In this document: positions 44,849 to 54,164 of the stretch, in pieces
How positions within the stretch are numbered: the first letter of the stretch is position 1
How the letters are laid out: each line of letters begins with the position of its first letter
NCBI GenBank assembly: GCA_964509195.1
Contig: CAZDWJ010000006.1
Location: forward strand, 95,156-159,155
Source: UBA4802 sp964509195
Lineage (GTDB): Bacteria > Spirochaetota > UBA4802 > UB4802
Reading direction: 5' to 3'
Length of the DNA stretch: 64,000 nucleotides
Position numbers and translations under genes: made by a program
Notes under the pieces: generated by a model
What the model was told of the DNA's origin: nothing
The model's input: the letters and a program-made list of their open reading frames with translations, nothing else
Database searches by the model: none

Positions 44849-45826
44849 ATGAAAACTTTAGTAACCGGCGCAACTGGTTTTATAGGTTCAGCTCTTGTAA
44901 AAAAACTGCTTTTCCAGGGCTATTCTGTACGTGCACTGGTGTTGCCTGGAGAGGATTGTCAGTGGCTAAAGGATGCTGGTGTTGAAGTGGTTTACGGCGA
45001 TTTAACTGAAAGAAACACTTTAGCTGGCATATGTAAAAATGTTGATACAGTATACCACTGTGCTGCGCGTGTTACTGATTGGGGCACAAAAAAGCAATTT
45101 TACAGAGCTATCTATCATGCTACTTATAATCTCTTGGAAGAGTCAAAAGGCACTATACAGCGTTTTGTGTATCTATCGTCTATAGCTGCACTGGGATTGG
45201 GGAGACATTTAAAGGGCAAAAAAGAAACAGTTCCACCAAAAAAATCAGGAATTCCCTATAATGATGCAAAAGCTCTAACGGAAATCCTGGTACGACAGTA
45301 TCATGAAAATAAAGAATTTGCCTGCACCATTGTGCGTCCGGCAAATGTTATAGGTCCAGGAAGTGTATGGGTGCGCGATATTACTGCACGGTTTACATCT
45401 GTAACAGGTGTTCCTTTAATTGATAAAGGAAGGTACAGTGCAAGCCTTGTGTATGTTGACAATCTTGTTGATGGTATTATTAGGGCAGGGACTCTTGCGA
45501 TAGCAAATGGGAAAACCTACCATTTTAGAGATGACTGGAATGTCACCTGGAAACAGTATATAAGTGACCTTGGTAGATGTGTAGGAAAAAGCCCAAGGGG
45601 AAATATACCATATGCAGCTGCCTGGTATAGTGCGATTGTACTTGAAGGGCTATGCAATCCATTACATGTGCGTTCACCATTGACGCGGTTAGCAGTAGCG
45701 GTAATGGGGCGCGATAATGATGTTGACACAAAACTCTCAAAGCAGGAGCTAAAGTGGAATACAATTGTGACATATGAGGTTGCCATGGATAAAATAAGGC
45801 AATGGATTAAATCCTATCTTTTATGA
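44849..45826 (+). CDS. NAD-dependent epimerase/3-beta-HSD family dehydrogenase
   Basis: 325 residues. LVTGATGFIGSALVKKLLFQ is the NAD fold; the Tyr-x3-Lys is YNDAK in the GIPYNDAKALTEILVRQ stretch; IVRPANVIGPGSVWV is typical of 3-beta-hydroxysteroid/dihydroflavonol dehydrogenase-like extended SDRs. Acts on a sugar or lipid alcohol. It is the third SDR-superfamily gene in the window and differs from the two in the island; whether it belongs to that pathway or to envelope synthesis is unclear. Confidence 0.8.
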   Translation: MKTLVTGATGFIGSALVKKLLFQGYSVRALVLPGEDCQWLKDAGVEVVYGDLTERNTLAGICKNVDTVYHCAARVTDWGTKKQFYRAIYHATYNLLEESKGTIQRFVYLSSIAALGLGRHLKGKKETVPPKKSGIPYNDAKALTEILVRQYHENKEFACTIVRPANVIGPGSVWVRDITARFTSVTGVPLIDKGRYSASLVYVDNLVDGIIRAGTLAIANGKTYHFRDDWNVTWKQYISDLGRCVGKSPRGNIPYAAAWYSAIVLEGLCNPLHVRSPLTRLAVAVMGRDNDVDTKLSKQELKWNTIVTYEVAMDKIRQWIKSYLL

Positions 45827-45934
45827 ACTAAATTGTATTGACTTAAAAACACATCATATAAATAATCAACCTTCATTATAGCCTAATCCACGTTTCAATG
45901 CATATATATATTTTTTTATATGGTATGGGGATTT

Positions 45935-47365
45935 ATGCGGTTTTATAGTATGATACAAAAGGCATTTATGTCTGTAGCAGTATGCTGTGTGTCGCTATCA
46001 GTGTTTGCCCAAACCACGCAGAATGCTGATACACAGAGCTATCGCACCATGAACATAGATATGCAGGTGGTATACGGGCAGTATAACGATATGCTGTCAA
46101 CCGTAAACCTTTCGCAGGAACAAGAAGGTTTTGTGTATCTGCTGAGGACATATTTAAAAAAATCCAACGATTATGGATATAAAGATGAGATATTTAAAAA
46201 TACAAGCTACTACCAGAACCGCATAGGCTTTACCGGAAATGTCACAGCCTCAGAAACCTGGAAATCAATATTTGATATTAATGTGCATAATGACTCATAC
46301 GGCATGGCAGATAATCCCGTATATAGCCGTGAGGAAAAAGACAATGTCATTTTAGACTGGAAAAATATTGTAAAATACAGCCCATCATTTGAGATGTTTT
46401 ATATCATTGGTGGTGCGCAGTATTACCATCGATTAACTGGCACAACAACAGAAGGTGAGGAAAGCCGTGTGTATCAGGGTCACGGGCAGATTGGCGGGGA
46501 GTATATATGGTCTGCGTCCAACCGCTTCAAATATTCATCAATGGTGTATGGCTATAAGTACGAAAAGTATGAAAATGATTTTTTTTGTAACAATGAGATA
46601 GTTGATGACTTTAATATAACAAAGGATATAGGAGTAACCATAGGCGTTAACGCTGATTTTAACAGGGATGACCACTGGCTTGTTGGTCCAATTTTAGGAG
46701 CAAGTTACCGGGGTTTCAGCAATTCCAGTATAGTGCTTCAGTACAGTTACTTCATGCAGCCATTTAAGCCAGAGGAATTATACCTGCAGCAAAAATTCAT
46801 TGCACCAATGTATAACCTGGAACCAGCGCGTGTGCACAGGGGGCATGTGAAGATTGATTATAAAGTAAACAGTTTCTTAAACATGCAGTTACTTTCACAG
46901 ACAGAATACAGTAACAATTTTTATAATTACGTAACTGTCCCCGGCGATGTGTTAACCGCTACAGGTATAAAGTCATGGGTTTTTACTAACAGTATTAATC
47001 TTGTAATGAATATTGTGCCCAAAGTGCTCAACGTTGATGCACACTATACGTTTGCATACTATCATGCTGATGAAAATATAACCTACAGGCCAGAGCATCT
47101 ATTGGCAATGGCTATTGTGTATAATGGAGTAAAGTGGGAAATTAATCTTTCGCATGACATTGCAAGTCCTGTGTATACATCGCCACAAAATGATACAAAG
47201 CTAAAATCACGCGTGGTGGGATATTTAGATTTGCAGCGAAAAATGCTTGAAGGCTTTTTTGCATATTTTAGAGTGGAGAATTTGTACAACAATCGCTATT
47301 ATCTTCGCGAAAATTATCCTGAATCCGGTATAAAAGGTTTATTTGGCATACGGATATTATTGTAA
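45935..47365 (+). CDS. Outer-membrane beta-barrel, TonB-receptor-like without plug
   Basis: About 476 residues from ATG 45935 (GGGGA upstream); signal peptide AFMSVAVCCVSLSVFAQ. The chain is a series of long amphipathic strands (GGEYIWSASNRFKYSSMVY; FEMFYIIGGAQYYHRL; GHVKIDYKVNSFLNMQLLSQ) and closes with FFAYFRVENLYNNRYY, a phrase typical of TonB-dependent receptor ends. The N-terminal plug domain is not recognisable and the chain is shorter than usual receptors. ExbB and ExbD follow directly, supporting an energised outer-membrane role. No TonB gene is seen in the window. Substrate unknown. Confidence 0.6.
   Translation: MRFYSMIQKAFMSVAVCCVSLSVFAQTTQNADTQSYRTMNIDMQVVYGQYNDMLSTVNLSQEQEGFVYLLRTYLKKSNDYGYKDEIFKNTSYYQNRIGFTGNVTASETWKSIFDINVHNDSYGMADNPVYSREEKDNVILDWKNIVKYSPSFEMFYIIGGAQYYHRLTGTTTEGEESRVYQGHGQIGGEYIWSASNRFKYSSMVYGYKYEKYENDFFCNNEIVDDFNITKDIGVTIGVNADFNRDDHWLVGPILGASYRGFSNSSIVLQYSYFMQPFKPEELYLQQKFIAPMYNLEPARVHRGHVKIDYKVNSFLNMQLLSQTEYSNNFYNYVTVPGDVLTATGIKSWVFTNSINLVMNIVPKVLNVDAHYTFAYYHADENITYRPEHLLAMAIVYNGVKWEINLSHDIASPVYTSPQNDTKLKSRVVGYLDLQRKMLEGFFAYFRVENLYNNRYYLRENYPESGIKGLFGIRILL
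46036..46045 (+). repeat. Iterated motif copy GAGCTATCGC
   Basis: Exact copy in the outer-membrane gene, read in a different frame as Ser-Tyr-Arg. One of 12 exact copies. Confidence 0.8.
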
Positions 47366-47375
47366 GCGATAGCTC
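47366..47375 (-). repeat. Iterated motif copy (GCGATAGCTC on + strand), intergenic
   Basis: Begins at the base directly after the outer-membrane gene stop, before exbB. A second intergenic exact copy, free of coding constraint. Confidence 0.8.
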
Positions 47376-47403
47376 ATAGTATCAATCATAAGGATTATAG
47401 AAT

Positions 47404-48042
47404 ATGCACAGTGGTACATTAATTGGCGTGTTTGATGCCGTTCCAACGTGGGTTATGCTTTTGCCCATTTTTATCTGTTCGGTGATAGCGGTTGCAGCTA
47501 TTATTGAAAGAATTATCTTTTACAGAAGAATTAATGCCGATTATGCAATGCTGGTAAGCAGTGTACATAAAGAATGCACTGCTAACAACATTCAGCAGGC
47601 ATTGCTGTTATGTAAAAGGGTGCCAGGTCCCATAAGCCAACTCATCCATAATGCAATAACATTTGCCGGTACAAAAAAGGAACGTGAAGGACTTATTGCT
47701 GAAAATGTATATGAAGCACAGAAGGCAATTGAAAAGCATGTAGGTATTATAGCAACTATCGCTACCATAGCACCAATGTTTGGTTTGCTTGGGACTGTTA
47801 CCGGGATGATGAAATCATTCAGCGCATTGTCTAAGGTTGGCAATGTGGCGCAGGATTTACTTGCGTATGGCATTGCAGAAGCGCTTATCACCACTGCGTT
47901 GGGTTTGCTTGTGGCAATACCGTCGTGGATTTTCTATAATTATCTGGTAAGCCGTGTTGAACGTTATAATAAAGATCTGGAATATGTTGCCAATACACTT
48001 TTAGAGTTTCCGTTATGTTCAATAGAACATAAGAAACAGTAA
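47404..48042 (+). CDS. exbB: ExbB/TolQ-type proton channel subunit
   Basis: 212 residues, MotA/TolQ/ExbB family. Helix 1 is VMLLPIFICSVIAVAAIIERII; the conserved core is IATIATIAPMFGLLGTVTGMMKSF followed by the LITTALGLLVAIPSWIFYNYL helix. Uses the proton gradient with ExbD to power an outer-membrane transporter or tether. Follows the outer-membrane barrel and precedes exbD by 45 nt: one operon. Confidence 0.9.
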   Translation: MHSGTLIGVFDAVPTWVMLLPIFICSVIAVAAIIERIIFYRRINADYAMLVSSVHKECTANNIQQALLLCKRVPGPISQLIHNAITFAGTKKEREGLIAENVYEAQKAIEKHVGIIATIATIAPMFGLLGTVTGMMKSFSALSKVGNVAQDLLAYGIAEALITTALGLLVAIPSWIFYNYLVSRVERYNKDLEYVANTLLEFPLCSIEHKKQ

Positions 48043-48087
48043 CATCAGAGCTGCTATAACAAATCAAGGTATGCATTACAGTCTATT

Positions 48088-48516
48088 ATGGATACTCAAG
48101 AGTTGAAACATACAATAAAAGTAAAGAGTAAATTGGGATACCGATCATTAATTGATATCACATCGCTTGTTGACATGACGTTTCTACTGGTAGCGTTTTT
48201 CATGGTGACATCAAGTTTTGGGTCGCTCTCATCCATTACAGTACACTTGCCCAAAGCGATTCAGTCAGGGCAGATGCAGCATGCTAGCATGGTTATAAGC
48301 ATTAATGAAAAAAATGAGGTTTTCATTAATGATGTAAAATACCCTATGGGAGATTTGTTGCAGGAATTCAGAAAAAGAAAAGAGGGAGTTAAAGATAAGG
48401 TAGTTATCATCCGCGGGGACAGGGATGCAAATTATGAAACAATTATTACTGTTATGGATCTGCTCAATCAGGCAGGAATACCGCGGTTTACACTGGCGAC
48501 AGTCAGGCCACGATAA
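48088..48516 (+). CDS. exbD: ExbD/TolR-type proton channel subunit
   Basis: 142 residues. One transmembrane helix with the functional Asp (LIDITSLVDMTFLLVAFFMV), then the periplasmic domain with VVIIRGDRDANYETIITVMDLLNQAGI, the ExbD/TolR fold. Partner of ExbB. The operon lacks tonB, so the energised protein is unclear. Confidence 0.9.
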   Translation: MDTQELKHTIKVKSKLGYRSLIDITSLVDMTFLLVAFFMVTSSFGSLSSITVHLPKAIQSGQMQHASMVISINEKNEVFINDVKYPMGDLLQEFRKRKEGVKDKVVIIRGDRDANYETIITVMDLLNQAGIPRFTLATVRPR

Positions 48517-48589
48517 AGATTGAAAGAAATCAAGTAGTGCAGTGATTAAATGAATTTGAACTGAAAACAGAGTAGAGGAATTTGTCGGG

Positions 48590-51112
48590 ATGAAAAAAAT
48601 AGGAATTTTGGTGCTAGTTATTGCAATTATAGCTGTGTTTAACGGTGGATTTGGTCAACCTTCAAAATATGAAGGCAAAATTGTAAAAAAAATAGAGTTC
48701 ACAGGCCTTCTTGATGTTGATGAGGAAGACCTTCTTGATGTCATGACAACTGAAGTTGGCTATCCCTTGAGAGCAGTGGAAATACGTGAGGATATAAAGA
48801 AAATTTTTAAAACCGGCAAATTTGAAAATATCATTGTTGAAACAGAAGAATACCAGGATGGTGTTGCAGTGCGTTTTGTTTGCACTGAGCGTCCAACGAT
48901 TAGCAAAATCATTTTCAAAGGGGTAGAAGAGGTAAGTGAAACAACCTTAAAAGAGGAATTGCCTATTAAAGAAGGCGATGTGTACCGCAAAGATAAAGCT
49001 GAAATGGCTTTAGCTAAGATTCGCAACAAGTATGATACTGAAGGGTTGTTCAATGCCATTGTGAAATATAAGGTTGAAAAGGCCAAGGATGAAAAAAATG
49101 CCGTCAATGTCATATTTATTGTGGATGAAGGAGAGGATATAAAAGTACAGAAGATAGCCATAGTTGGCAATACAATAGTTCCCTTACGGACATTAAAAGA
49201 ATTACTCCAGACTGAAGAGGATGGCCTCTTTGCCGATGCAAAATTTAACAAAACTACGTATGAAGAAGATAAATCAAAGATCCTGGCCTATTACCGTGAA
49301 TTGGGGTATCTTGATGCTGACATCGTAGAAGATACTGTGGAGTACAAGTGGCTGGATCCTGAAACTCAGGAAAAACGTGGCATATATATAACAATTAAAC
49401 TGCGAGAGGGGGGAAGGTACTATTTTGATGGCTATTCCATAGCGGGTAATGAGGTTTTTACCACTGAAGTTATAACATCACAGTTTGAACAGACTAAGGT
49501 TGGAGAACCATTTAATGATACGCTGTATCAGAAAGATCGTCAGATGATAAGTTTTACGTATGCTACAAAAGGGTACATTTTTGCCAGAATAATCCCTGAG
49601 CGAAAGATAACGGAGCGAGAAGTTGTAGTTGATGGAAAAAAAGAAAAACGTAAATATATATTCACTCACTTTCAGATTAAAGAAGGCTCACAGGCATACA
49701 TTGAAAATATAATTATAAAAGGAAATCAAAAAACCAAGGATAAGGTTATACGGCGCGAACTGGTAGTCTATGAAGGTGAGCTTTTCAATTCATATAAGAT
49801 GCAGCTGTCGCGCGAAAGAGTGTATAATTTAGGATTCTTTAAAGAAGTCAACTTTGATATACGGCCCGGCTCAAAAGAAGGCTATATGAATCTCATTGTG
49901 GATGTGGTAGAACAGCCTTCAGGGACCATCTCACTTGGTGGCGGCTGGGGATCTATGACAGGTTTTTCCATCTTTGCTGATGTAGCCGAGAATAACCTGT
50001 TTGGCAACGGCCAGCGTGTTTCTCTGCGCTTTGAATACGGCCCGTTACGAAATTCCATAACGGTGGGCTTTAATGAACCGTGGCTGTTTGACAAGCCTAT
50101 TGGCCTCAACCTGTCAGTGTTTTATATGTTATCAACTATCGAACAGAGCTCAATATTTACAAATTCAAATCAAAAAGCAAAACACCAGACACAGCAGTAT
50201 GGCTATTCTATAGGATTGAATTACAGATTCTGGTTTTACTATGGTATTGGTTCGGTGTGGTATCATGCAATGAAGGAAGTTATTAATGCATCTGGCAACA
50301 GCACTGATACTGTATTCCTGGAGCAGGCGCAGGGGTTGCAGGAAAAACGTAAACTTACACTGTATGCATACCGTGATTCCAAAGACAACTACCTCAATCC
50401 AACACGCGGGTGGCGGGCAGAATTTTCAGCATCGTTTACTGGTGGTTACTTGATACGTGGTGATGACCACTGGGTGCAGTATTCGCCGGACCTTTACTGG
50501 TATTATTCACCATTTCATCTGCCGTTTCTTAAAACGCATCCCTGTGTTGTTGAACTGCGGTTTAATGGAACATTCATAACGCCGCCATGGTTTAAGAATA
50601 AAATGTATGATGTCCAGAATCCTGATAAAAATCCTTGGCTTGAATCTGAGGACAGGCTTTATATTGGTGGCCCGGAAACATTGCGTGGCTGGGATATCCT
50701 TGATCTTGATTTTCCCGATTCATGGCGCTATGGGCTTTTCCACCGGATTTTATATGGTGCTGAGTTCAGAGTACCAATTCATCCCACATTTTTGTGGTTT
50801 GTATTTTTCTTTGATGCAGGTTCCGTATGGACCGATAGCTTCTGGGAAAAAAGCTTAGAGCAAAGTACTCAGGAAATTATTAATGAAGATAAGGCCAATG
50901 GCTTGTTATATGATATACGTGATATTGGGAGAATAGACTATATGTCGTACTTTAAGTATGCGTATGGATTTGGCTTTAAGATTCAGATCCCAATGATGCC
51001 GCTACGGTTCTGGTTTGGACGCAAATTGGCGTGGGTTGGAAGAGATGATGGTTATTTTAAGCCGTTAAGTGGCTTCCAGTTCCAATTTGGTATTGGAGAT
51101 ATGCGATTCTGA
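48590..51112 (+). CDS. bamA: Outer-membrane assembly factor BamA
   Basis: 840 residues with a signal peptide (ILVLVIAIIAVFNGGFG). Several POTRA domains follow (IVKKIEFTGLLDVDEEDLL; KVQKIAIVGNTIVPLRTLK; RYYFDGYSIAGNEVFTTEVI; SQAYIENIIIKGNQKTKDKVI), then the Omp85 barrel with TISLGGGWGSMTGFSIFADV, GGPETLRGWD (the substrate-contact VRGF-like motif) and a terminal FQFQFGIGDMRF ending in Phe. Inserts outer-membrane proteins. The Skp-like gene starts on its stop codon. Confident assignment. Confidence 0.95.
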   Translation: MKKIGILVLVIAIIAVFNGGFGQPSKYEGKIVKKIEFTGLLDVDEEDLLDVMTTEVGYPLRAVEIREDIKKIFKTGKFENIIVETEEYQDGVAVRFVCTERPTISKIIFKGVEEVSETTLKEELPIKEGDVYRKDKAEMALAKIRNKYDTEGLFNAIVKYKVEKAKDEKNAVNVIFIVDEGEDIKVQKIAIVGNTIVPLRTLKELLQTEEDGLFADAKFNKTTYEEDKSKILAYYRELGYLDADIVEDTVEYKWLDPETQEKRGIYITIKLREGGRYYFDGYSIAGNEVFTTEVITSQFEQTKVGEPFNDTLYQKDRQMISFTYATKGYIFARIIPERKITEREVVVDGKKEKRKYIFTHFQIKEGSQAYIENIIIKGNQKTKDKVIRRELVVYEGELFNSYKMQLSRERVYNLGFFKEVNFDIRPGSKEGYMNLIVDVVEQPSGTISLGGGWGSMTGFSIFADVAENNLFGNGQRVSLRFEYGPLRNSITVGFNEPWLFDKPIGLNLSVFYMLSTIEQSSIFTNSNQKAKHQTQQYGYSIGLNYRFWFYYGIGSVWYHAMKEVINASGNSTDTVFLEQAQGLQEKRKLTLYAYRDSKDNYLNPTRGWRAEFSASFTGGYLIRGDDHWVQYSPDLYWYYSPFHLPFLKTHPCVVELRFNGTFITPPWFKNKMYDVQNPDKNPWLESEDRLYIGGPETLRGWDILDLDFPDSWRYGLFHRILYGAEFRVPIHPTFLWFVFFFDAGSVWTDSFWEKSLEQSTQEIINEDKANGLLYDIRDIGRIDYMSYFKYAYGFGFKIQIPMMPLRFWFGRKLAWVGRDDGYFKPLSGFQFQFGIGDMRF

Positions 51113-51558
51113 TGATGACGCATAAAGGTATATATATTTTATGTTTGCTTGCTGTTTCATGCCAGACAGTTACCAGAGATGATGGCCTGGCAATACGGTA
51201 TGTCCAGTTACCTATTTTATATTCTTACATGGTTCAGACATCGCAGGATGCAAGTGAATTACAAGAACGCTATAATGAGTTAAAAGCACAGCTTGATGCC
51301 CTGCCGGAAAATGATAATGCAAGAAAAGAGCTTGCAGTAAAAATCCAGAATGTTGCCGACCAGATGCAAAAACAGAAAAAAATATTTTTAAAGGATATAG
51401 AGCAGGCGATAGCAACTGTAGCAAAACGTAAAGGATATACTATAGTCCTTGGCGGTGGGGACACTGTTGTGTATGCCAAAGATGGATATGACATTACAAA
51501 TGAGGTATTAAAAGAATTGGCAGCACTGCGACTGCAGAAATCGCCAGCAGTACGATAG
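51112..51558 (+). CDS. Skp/OmpH-like periplasmic chaperone, possible lipoprotein
   Basis: 148 residues. A short signal ends in LLAVSC, a lipobox-like end, followed by the Skp pattern: beta strand IRYVQLPILYSYMVQTSQ, then a long charged coiled coil (ELQERYNELKAQLDALPEND; VKIQNVADQMQKQKKIFLK), then GYTIVLGGGDTVVYAKDGYDITNEVL. Skp escorts unfolded outer-membrane proteins to BamA. Its ATG shares a base with the bamA stop, so it is translationally coupled. The lipobox would tether it, unlike the soluble E. coli form. Confidence 0.75.
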   Translation: MMTHKGIYILCLLAVSCQTVTRDDGLAIRYVQLPILYSYMVQTSQDASELQERYNELKAQLDALPENDNARKELAVKIQNVADQMQKQKKIFLKDIEQAIATVAKRKGYTIVLGGGDTVVYAKDGYDITNEVLKELAALRLQKSPAVR

Positions 51559-51768
51559 TGTACTTTTACTGAAAGATGTAGAGCACTGAATTTGCAAGAT
51601 AAAATGGAGCAGTGTGCTGTTGCCGGAGAAAGCGAATAATCTATTAAAATCATTTGCCCTGTAAAACAATTGACATTATCAAAAAGACGTTGCAATAATG
51701 TATAAGGATTGACATGGCATCTGTAGCATGATGGTAAGCCAGTAAATTTTTAAGATGTGAGGTTAATT

Positions 51769-52344
51769 ATGAAGCTGAAAGTACAATCTAAAGTCAGGAT
51801 AATGACAATGTTCATGGTCCTTACAGTGTGTGTTATACTGATAAATACCATTAATGCGCAGCAAGCAGTGTACAAGATTGGACAAAAAGGCCCGGCAGGT
51901 GGATGGATTTTTTATGATAAAGGAAATTATGAAGGGGGATGGAGATATCTTGAAGCAGCACCACAAGATCAGGGGATGGCAAAATGGGGCTGCGCTGAAA
52001 AATCAATACCTGCAGCAAAGGGCACAGCCATTGGAACCGGAAAAACAAATACAGATGCGATAATTAATGGCTGTCAAGAATCAGATATAGCTGCTAAGGT
52101 TGCAGTCAATTATCGGGGTGGTGGGAAAAATGACTGGTTTTTGCCATCAATAGACGAGCTATCTTTAATGTATACAAACTTACATAAAGCCCGTTTGGGT
52201 GGCTTCAACATTGCTCATGTATACTGGAGTTCATCTGAAGCCATGTTTGCTAATACAGCATGGATCCAGCTCTTTGATAAAGATGTACGGGACTATAGCG
52301 ATAAACAATATGCTAAAAAAGTGAGGGCAATCAGGGCTTTTTAA
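51769..52344 (+). CDS. DUF1566 (Lcl-like) exported protein
   Basis: 191 residues from ATG 51769, chosen over a GTG at 51757 because GAGG lies 6 nt upstream. Signal peptide MFMVLTVCVILINTINA. The mature part is IGQKGPAGGWIFYDKGNYEGG, GWRYLEAAPQDQ, NDWFLPSIDELSLMYTNL and VYWSSSEAMFANTAW, the DUF1566 pattern common in spirochaete and Bacteroidetes surface proteins. Likely periplasmic or exposed. Function unknown. Confidence 0.75.
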   Translation: MKLKVQSKVRIMTMFMVLTVCVILINTINAQQAVYKIGQKGPAGGWIFYDKGNYEGGWRYLEAAPQDQGMAKWGCAEKSIPAAKGTAIGTGKTNTDAIINGCQESDIAAKVAVNYRGGGKNDWFLPSIDELSLMYTNLHKARLGGFNIAHVYWSSSEAMFANTAWIQLFDKDVRDYSDKQYAKKVRAIRAF

Positions 52345-52432
52345 TTTTTAAAAAAGTGCCATAGCATAGAGACTTTTGTAATAAACCAAACGATGTACAT
52401 CTAATATCCTTTGATAAAAGGTTCATTTTATT

Positions 52433-53104
52433 ATGCAAATAAAAAAGGTAATAGTACATATATTATTCGTTACCCTTCTATCCTGCAATGGTCACGGATA
52501 TTATCAAAATAAAGGACAGGAGATTTTAAAAGAATATAAGGGCAATTATGTGCTAGTTGTCAGCAAAAAAAATTTTATGCTATTTGTTGTTAGCAGAGAT
52601 GGTATTGTTGCCAAATACCGCATTGGATATGGGTTGAATCCAGATAAAAAGCCAAAACTATATGCAAATGATAACAGGACACCTGAAGGATTGTACTATA
52701 TAACCGAGATTTTAAGCATGGATGCCCCAAAAAATTCTACGGCCTATAAGAAATTACTGGAAATGAATAAGGTGTATTTTAAGGCAAAAGATGGTCACTA
52801 TAAATTTGGCCATCCGGATGTTGATCTGGGCGACAATGCGTATGGCCCACGGTTTTATAGAATTTCATATCCCAATGAAAATGATATAGCAAGGTACGAG
52901 AAAGCAAAAATCAATGGCACCTTACCCATTGTAAAAAGCAAGATCCCGTCTATTGGGAGCGGGATTGCTCTACATGGCAATAATGACCCGGATTCTATCG
53001 GGCAACTAGCGTCAAGTGGGTGTATACGCATGTATAATGATGATATAATAGAGCTTGAACAGTATATTCAGGTTAGTACACCTGTTTTAATTCTTCCAGA
53101 TTAA
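52433..53104 (+). CDS. L,D-transpeptidase (YkuD/ErfK family)
   Basis: 223 residues with a lipobox-type end (FVTLLSCNG), so probably a lipoprotein. The catalytic domain has YVLVVSKKNFMLFVVSRDGI, NRTPEGLYYITE, and the HGNNDPDSIGQLASSGCIRM active site with the nucleophile Cys. Cross-links peptidoglycan stems or attaches proteins to the cell wall in the periplasm. It stands alone before the yajC-secDF operon. Confidence 0.88.
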   Translation: MQIKKVIVHILFVTLLSCNGHGYYQNKGQEILKEYKGNYVLVVSKKNFMLFVVSRDGIVAKYRIGYGLNPDKKPKLYANDNRTPEGLYYITEILSMDAPKNSTAYKKLLEMNKVYFKAKDGHYKFGHPDVDLGDNAYGPRFYRISYPNENDIARYEKAKINGTLPIVKSKIPSIGSGIALHGNNDPDSIGQLASSGCIRMYNDDIIELEQYIQVSTPVLILPD

Positions 53105-53210
53105 AATTATTGCATAAATTGTGTTGACATTTGCAATTCATTGCATAATGGTTGCAGTGATTTTATTGAGAAATATAATTTAGTATAATAATAAAAGAGA
53201 GGTACCACAC

Positions 53211-53519
53211 GTGTTCCCATTTGAGATAGCGTATGCAGCAAACGGCCAACAGGCATCCAGCCCCTGGGTGAGTATAATACCACTGCTTTTGATGATACTT
53301 ATATTTTATCTTCTTTTGATACGACCAACACAAAAGAAGGAAAAAGACCGCATGAAGATGATAGACCAGCTTAAAAAAGGCGATAAGGTCCTCACTACAA
53401 GCGGCATGATTGGCGTGGTGGTGAATATAAAGCCTGAAGAAAATATCATTACGCTTAAACTGGCAGAAGGTGTAAAGGTTGACTTTGTAAAAAGTGCCAT
53501 TCAACAGAAGTTATCGTGA
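53211..53519 (+). CDS. yajC: Preprotein translocase accessory subunit YajC
   Basis: 102 residues from GTG 53211 (AGAGAGG upstream). One transmembrane helix (IIPLLLMILIFYLLLIRP) followed by QKKEKDRMKMIDQLKKGDKV and TTSGMIGVVVNIKPEENII, the standard YajC. Works with SecD/SecF. A TTGACA box lies at 53124-53129, but the -10 is unclear. Confidence 0.92.
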   Translation: MFPFEIAYAANGQQASSPWVSIIPLLLMILIFYLLLIRPTQKKEKDRMKMIDQLKKGDKVLTTSGMIGVVVNIKPEENIITLKLAEGVKVDFVKSAIQQKLS

Positions 53520-53558
53520 TGTGTTATTGAGTAGGGATAGTATTGGCAGGAAAAGTAT

Positions 53559-54140
53559 ATGAAAGACTGCTGTAATATTTTTCTCACATTGTGTGTAGTG
53601 TGTATGGTAGTGCTGTGTGGTACAGTGCTACATGTATATGCGCAGGAGACGCCTGGCACTATTGTTCAGTCTCCGGAAACTGTACCGGGCACTCAGGCCC
53701 CTGTACAGGAACTATCGCCACAGATTCAGAAAGAAACCGCACCTAAAAATGAAACTACTATAAAAGACACTCAGGCTATAAAAAAAGAAGAAAAAAAACA
53801 AACAGCCCAAGTCACCGATGAGGCATTACAGAAAGCTGATAGTGCCAAAGGATTGAAAACTGACAGTAAATCATTGCTGAGTATCACTGATGGCGCTTTC
53901 AGGTATTCCCGTATCCCGGGGATTACTATAAAAGAAAATAATGAACAGATAATTGCACAGATAGAAGAACAAAAACAGAGTATTGATACAGAAGAAAAAG
54001 GATTATTTGGTTTAAGCAAGCAAGCAACTGACCGCATGGCAAAAATTATTTTAGTGGTGATTATTATATTTGTGTTTATCCTCTATCGTATGAGGACCAG
54101 AAGTACTTCTGGCAGCGTTTTGCGCAGGTTTCCAAAATAA
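53559..54140 (+). CDS. Unknown exported membrane protein between yajC and secD
   Basis: 193 residues with signal-like N-terminus (LCVVCMVVLCGTVLHVYAQ), a Glu/Thr/Lys-rich low-complexity region, and a C-terminal helix IILVVIIIFVFILYRMRTR. Not a recognised Sec subunit. Its position inside a yajC-secD-secF run suggests a role near the translocase or just the same transcript. No family assigned. Confidence 0.5.
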   Translation: MKDCCNIFLTLCVVCMVVLCGTVLHVYAQETPGTIVQSPETVPGTQAPVQELSPQIQKETAPKNETTIKDTQAIKKEEKKQTAQVTDEALQKADSAKGLKTDSKSLLSITDGAFRYSRIPGITIKENNEQIIAQIEEQKQSIDTEEKGLFGLSKQATDRMAKIILVVIIIFVFILYRMRTRSTSGSVLRRFPK

Positions 54141-54164
54141 TACAAAACAATACATGAGGTGTAC

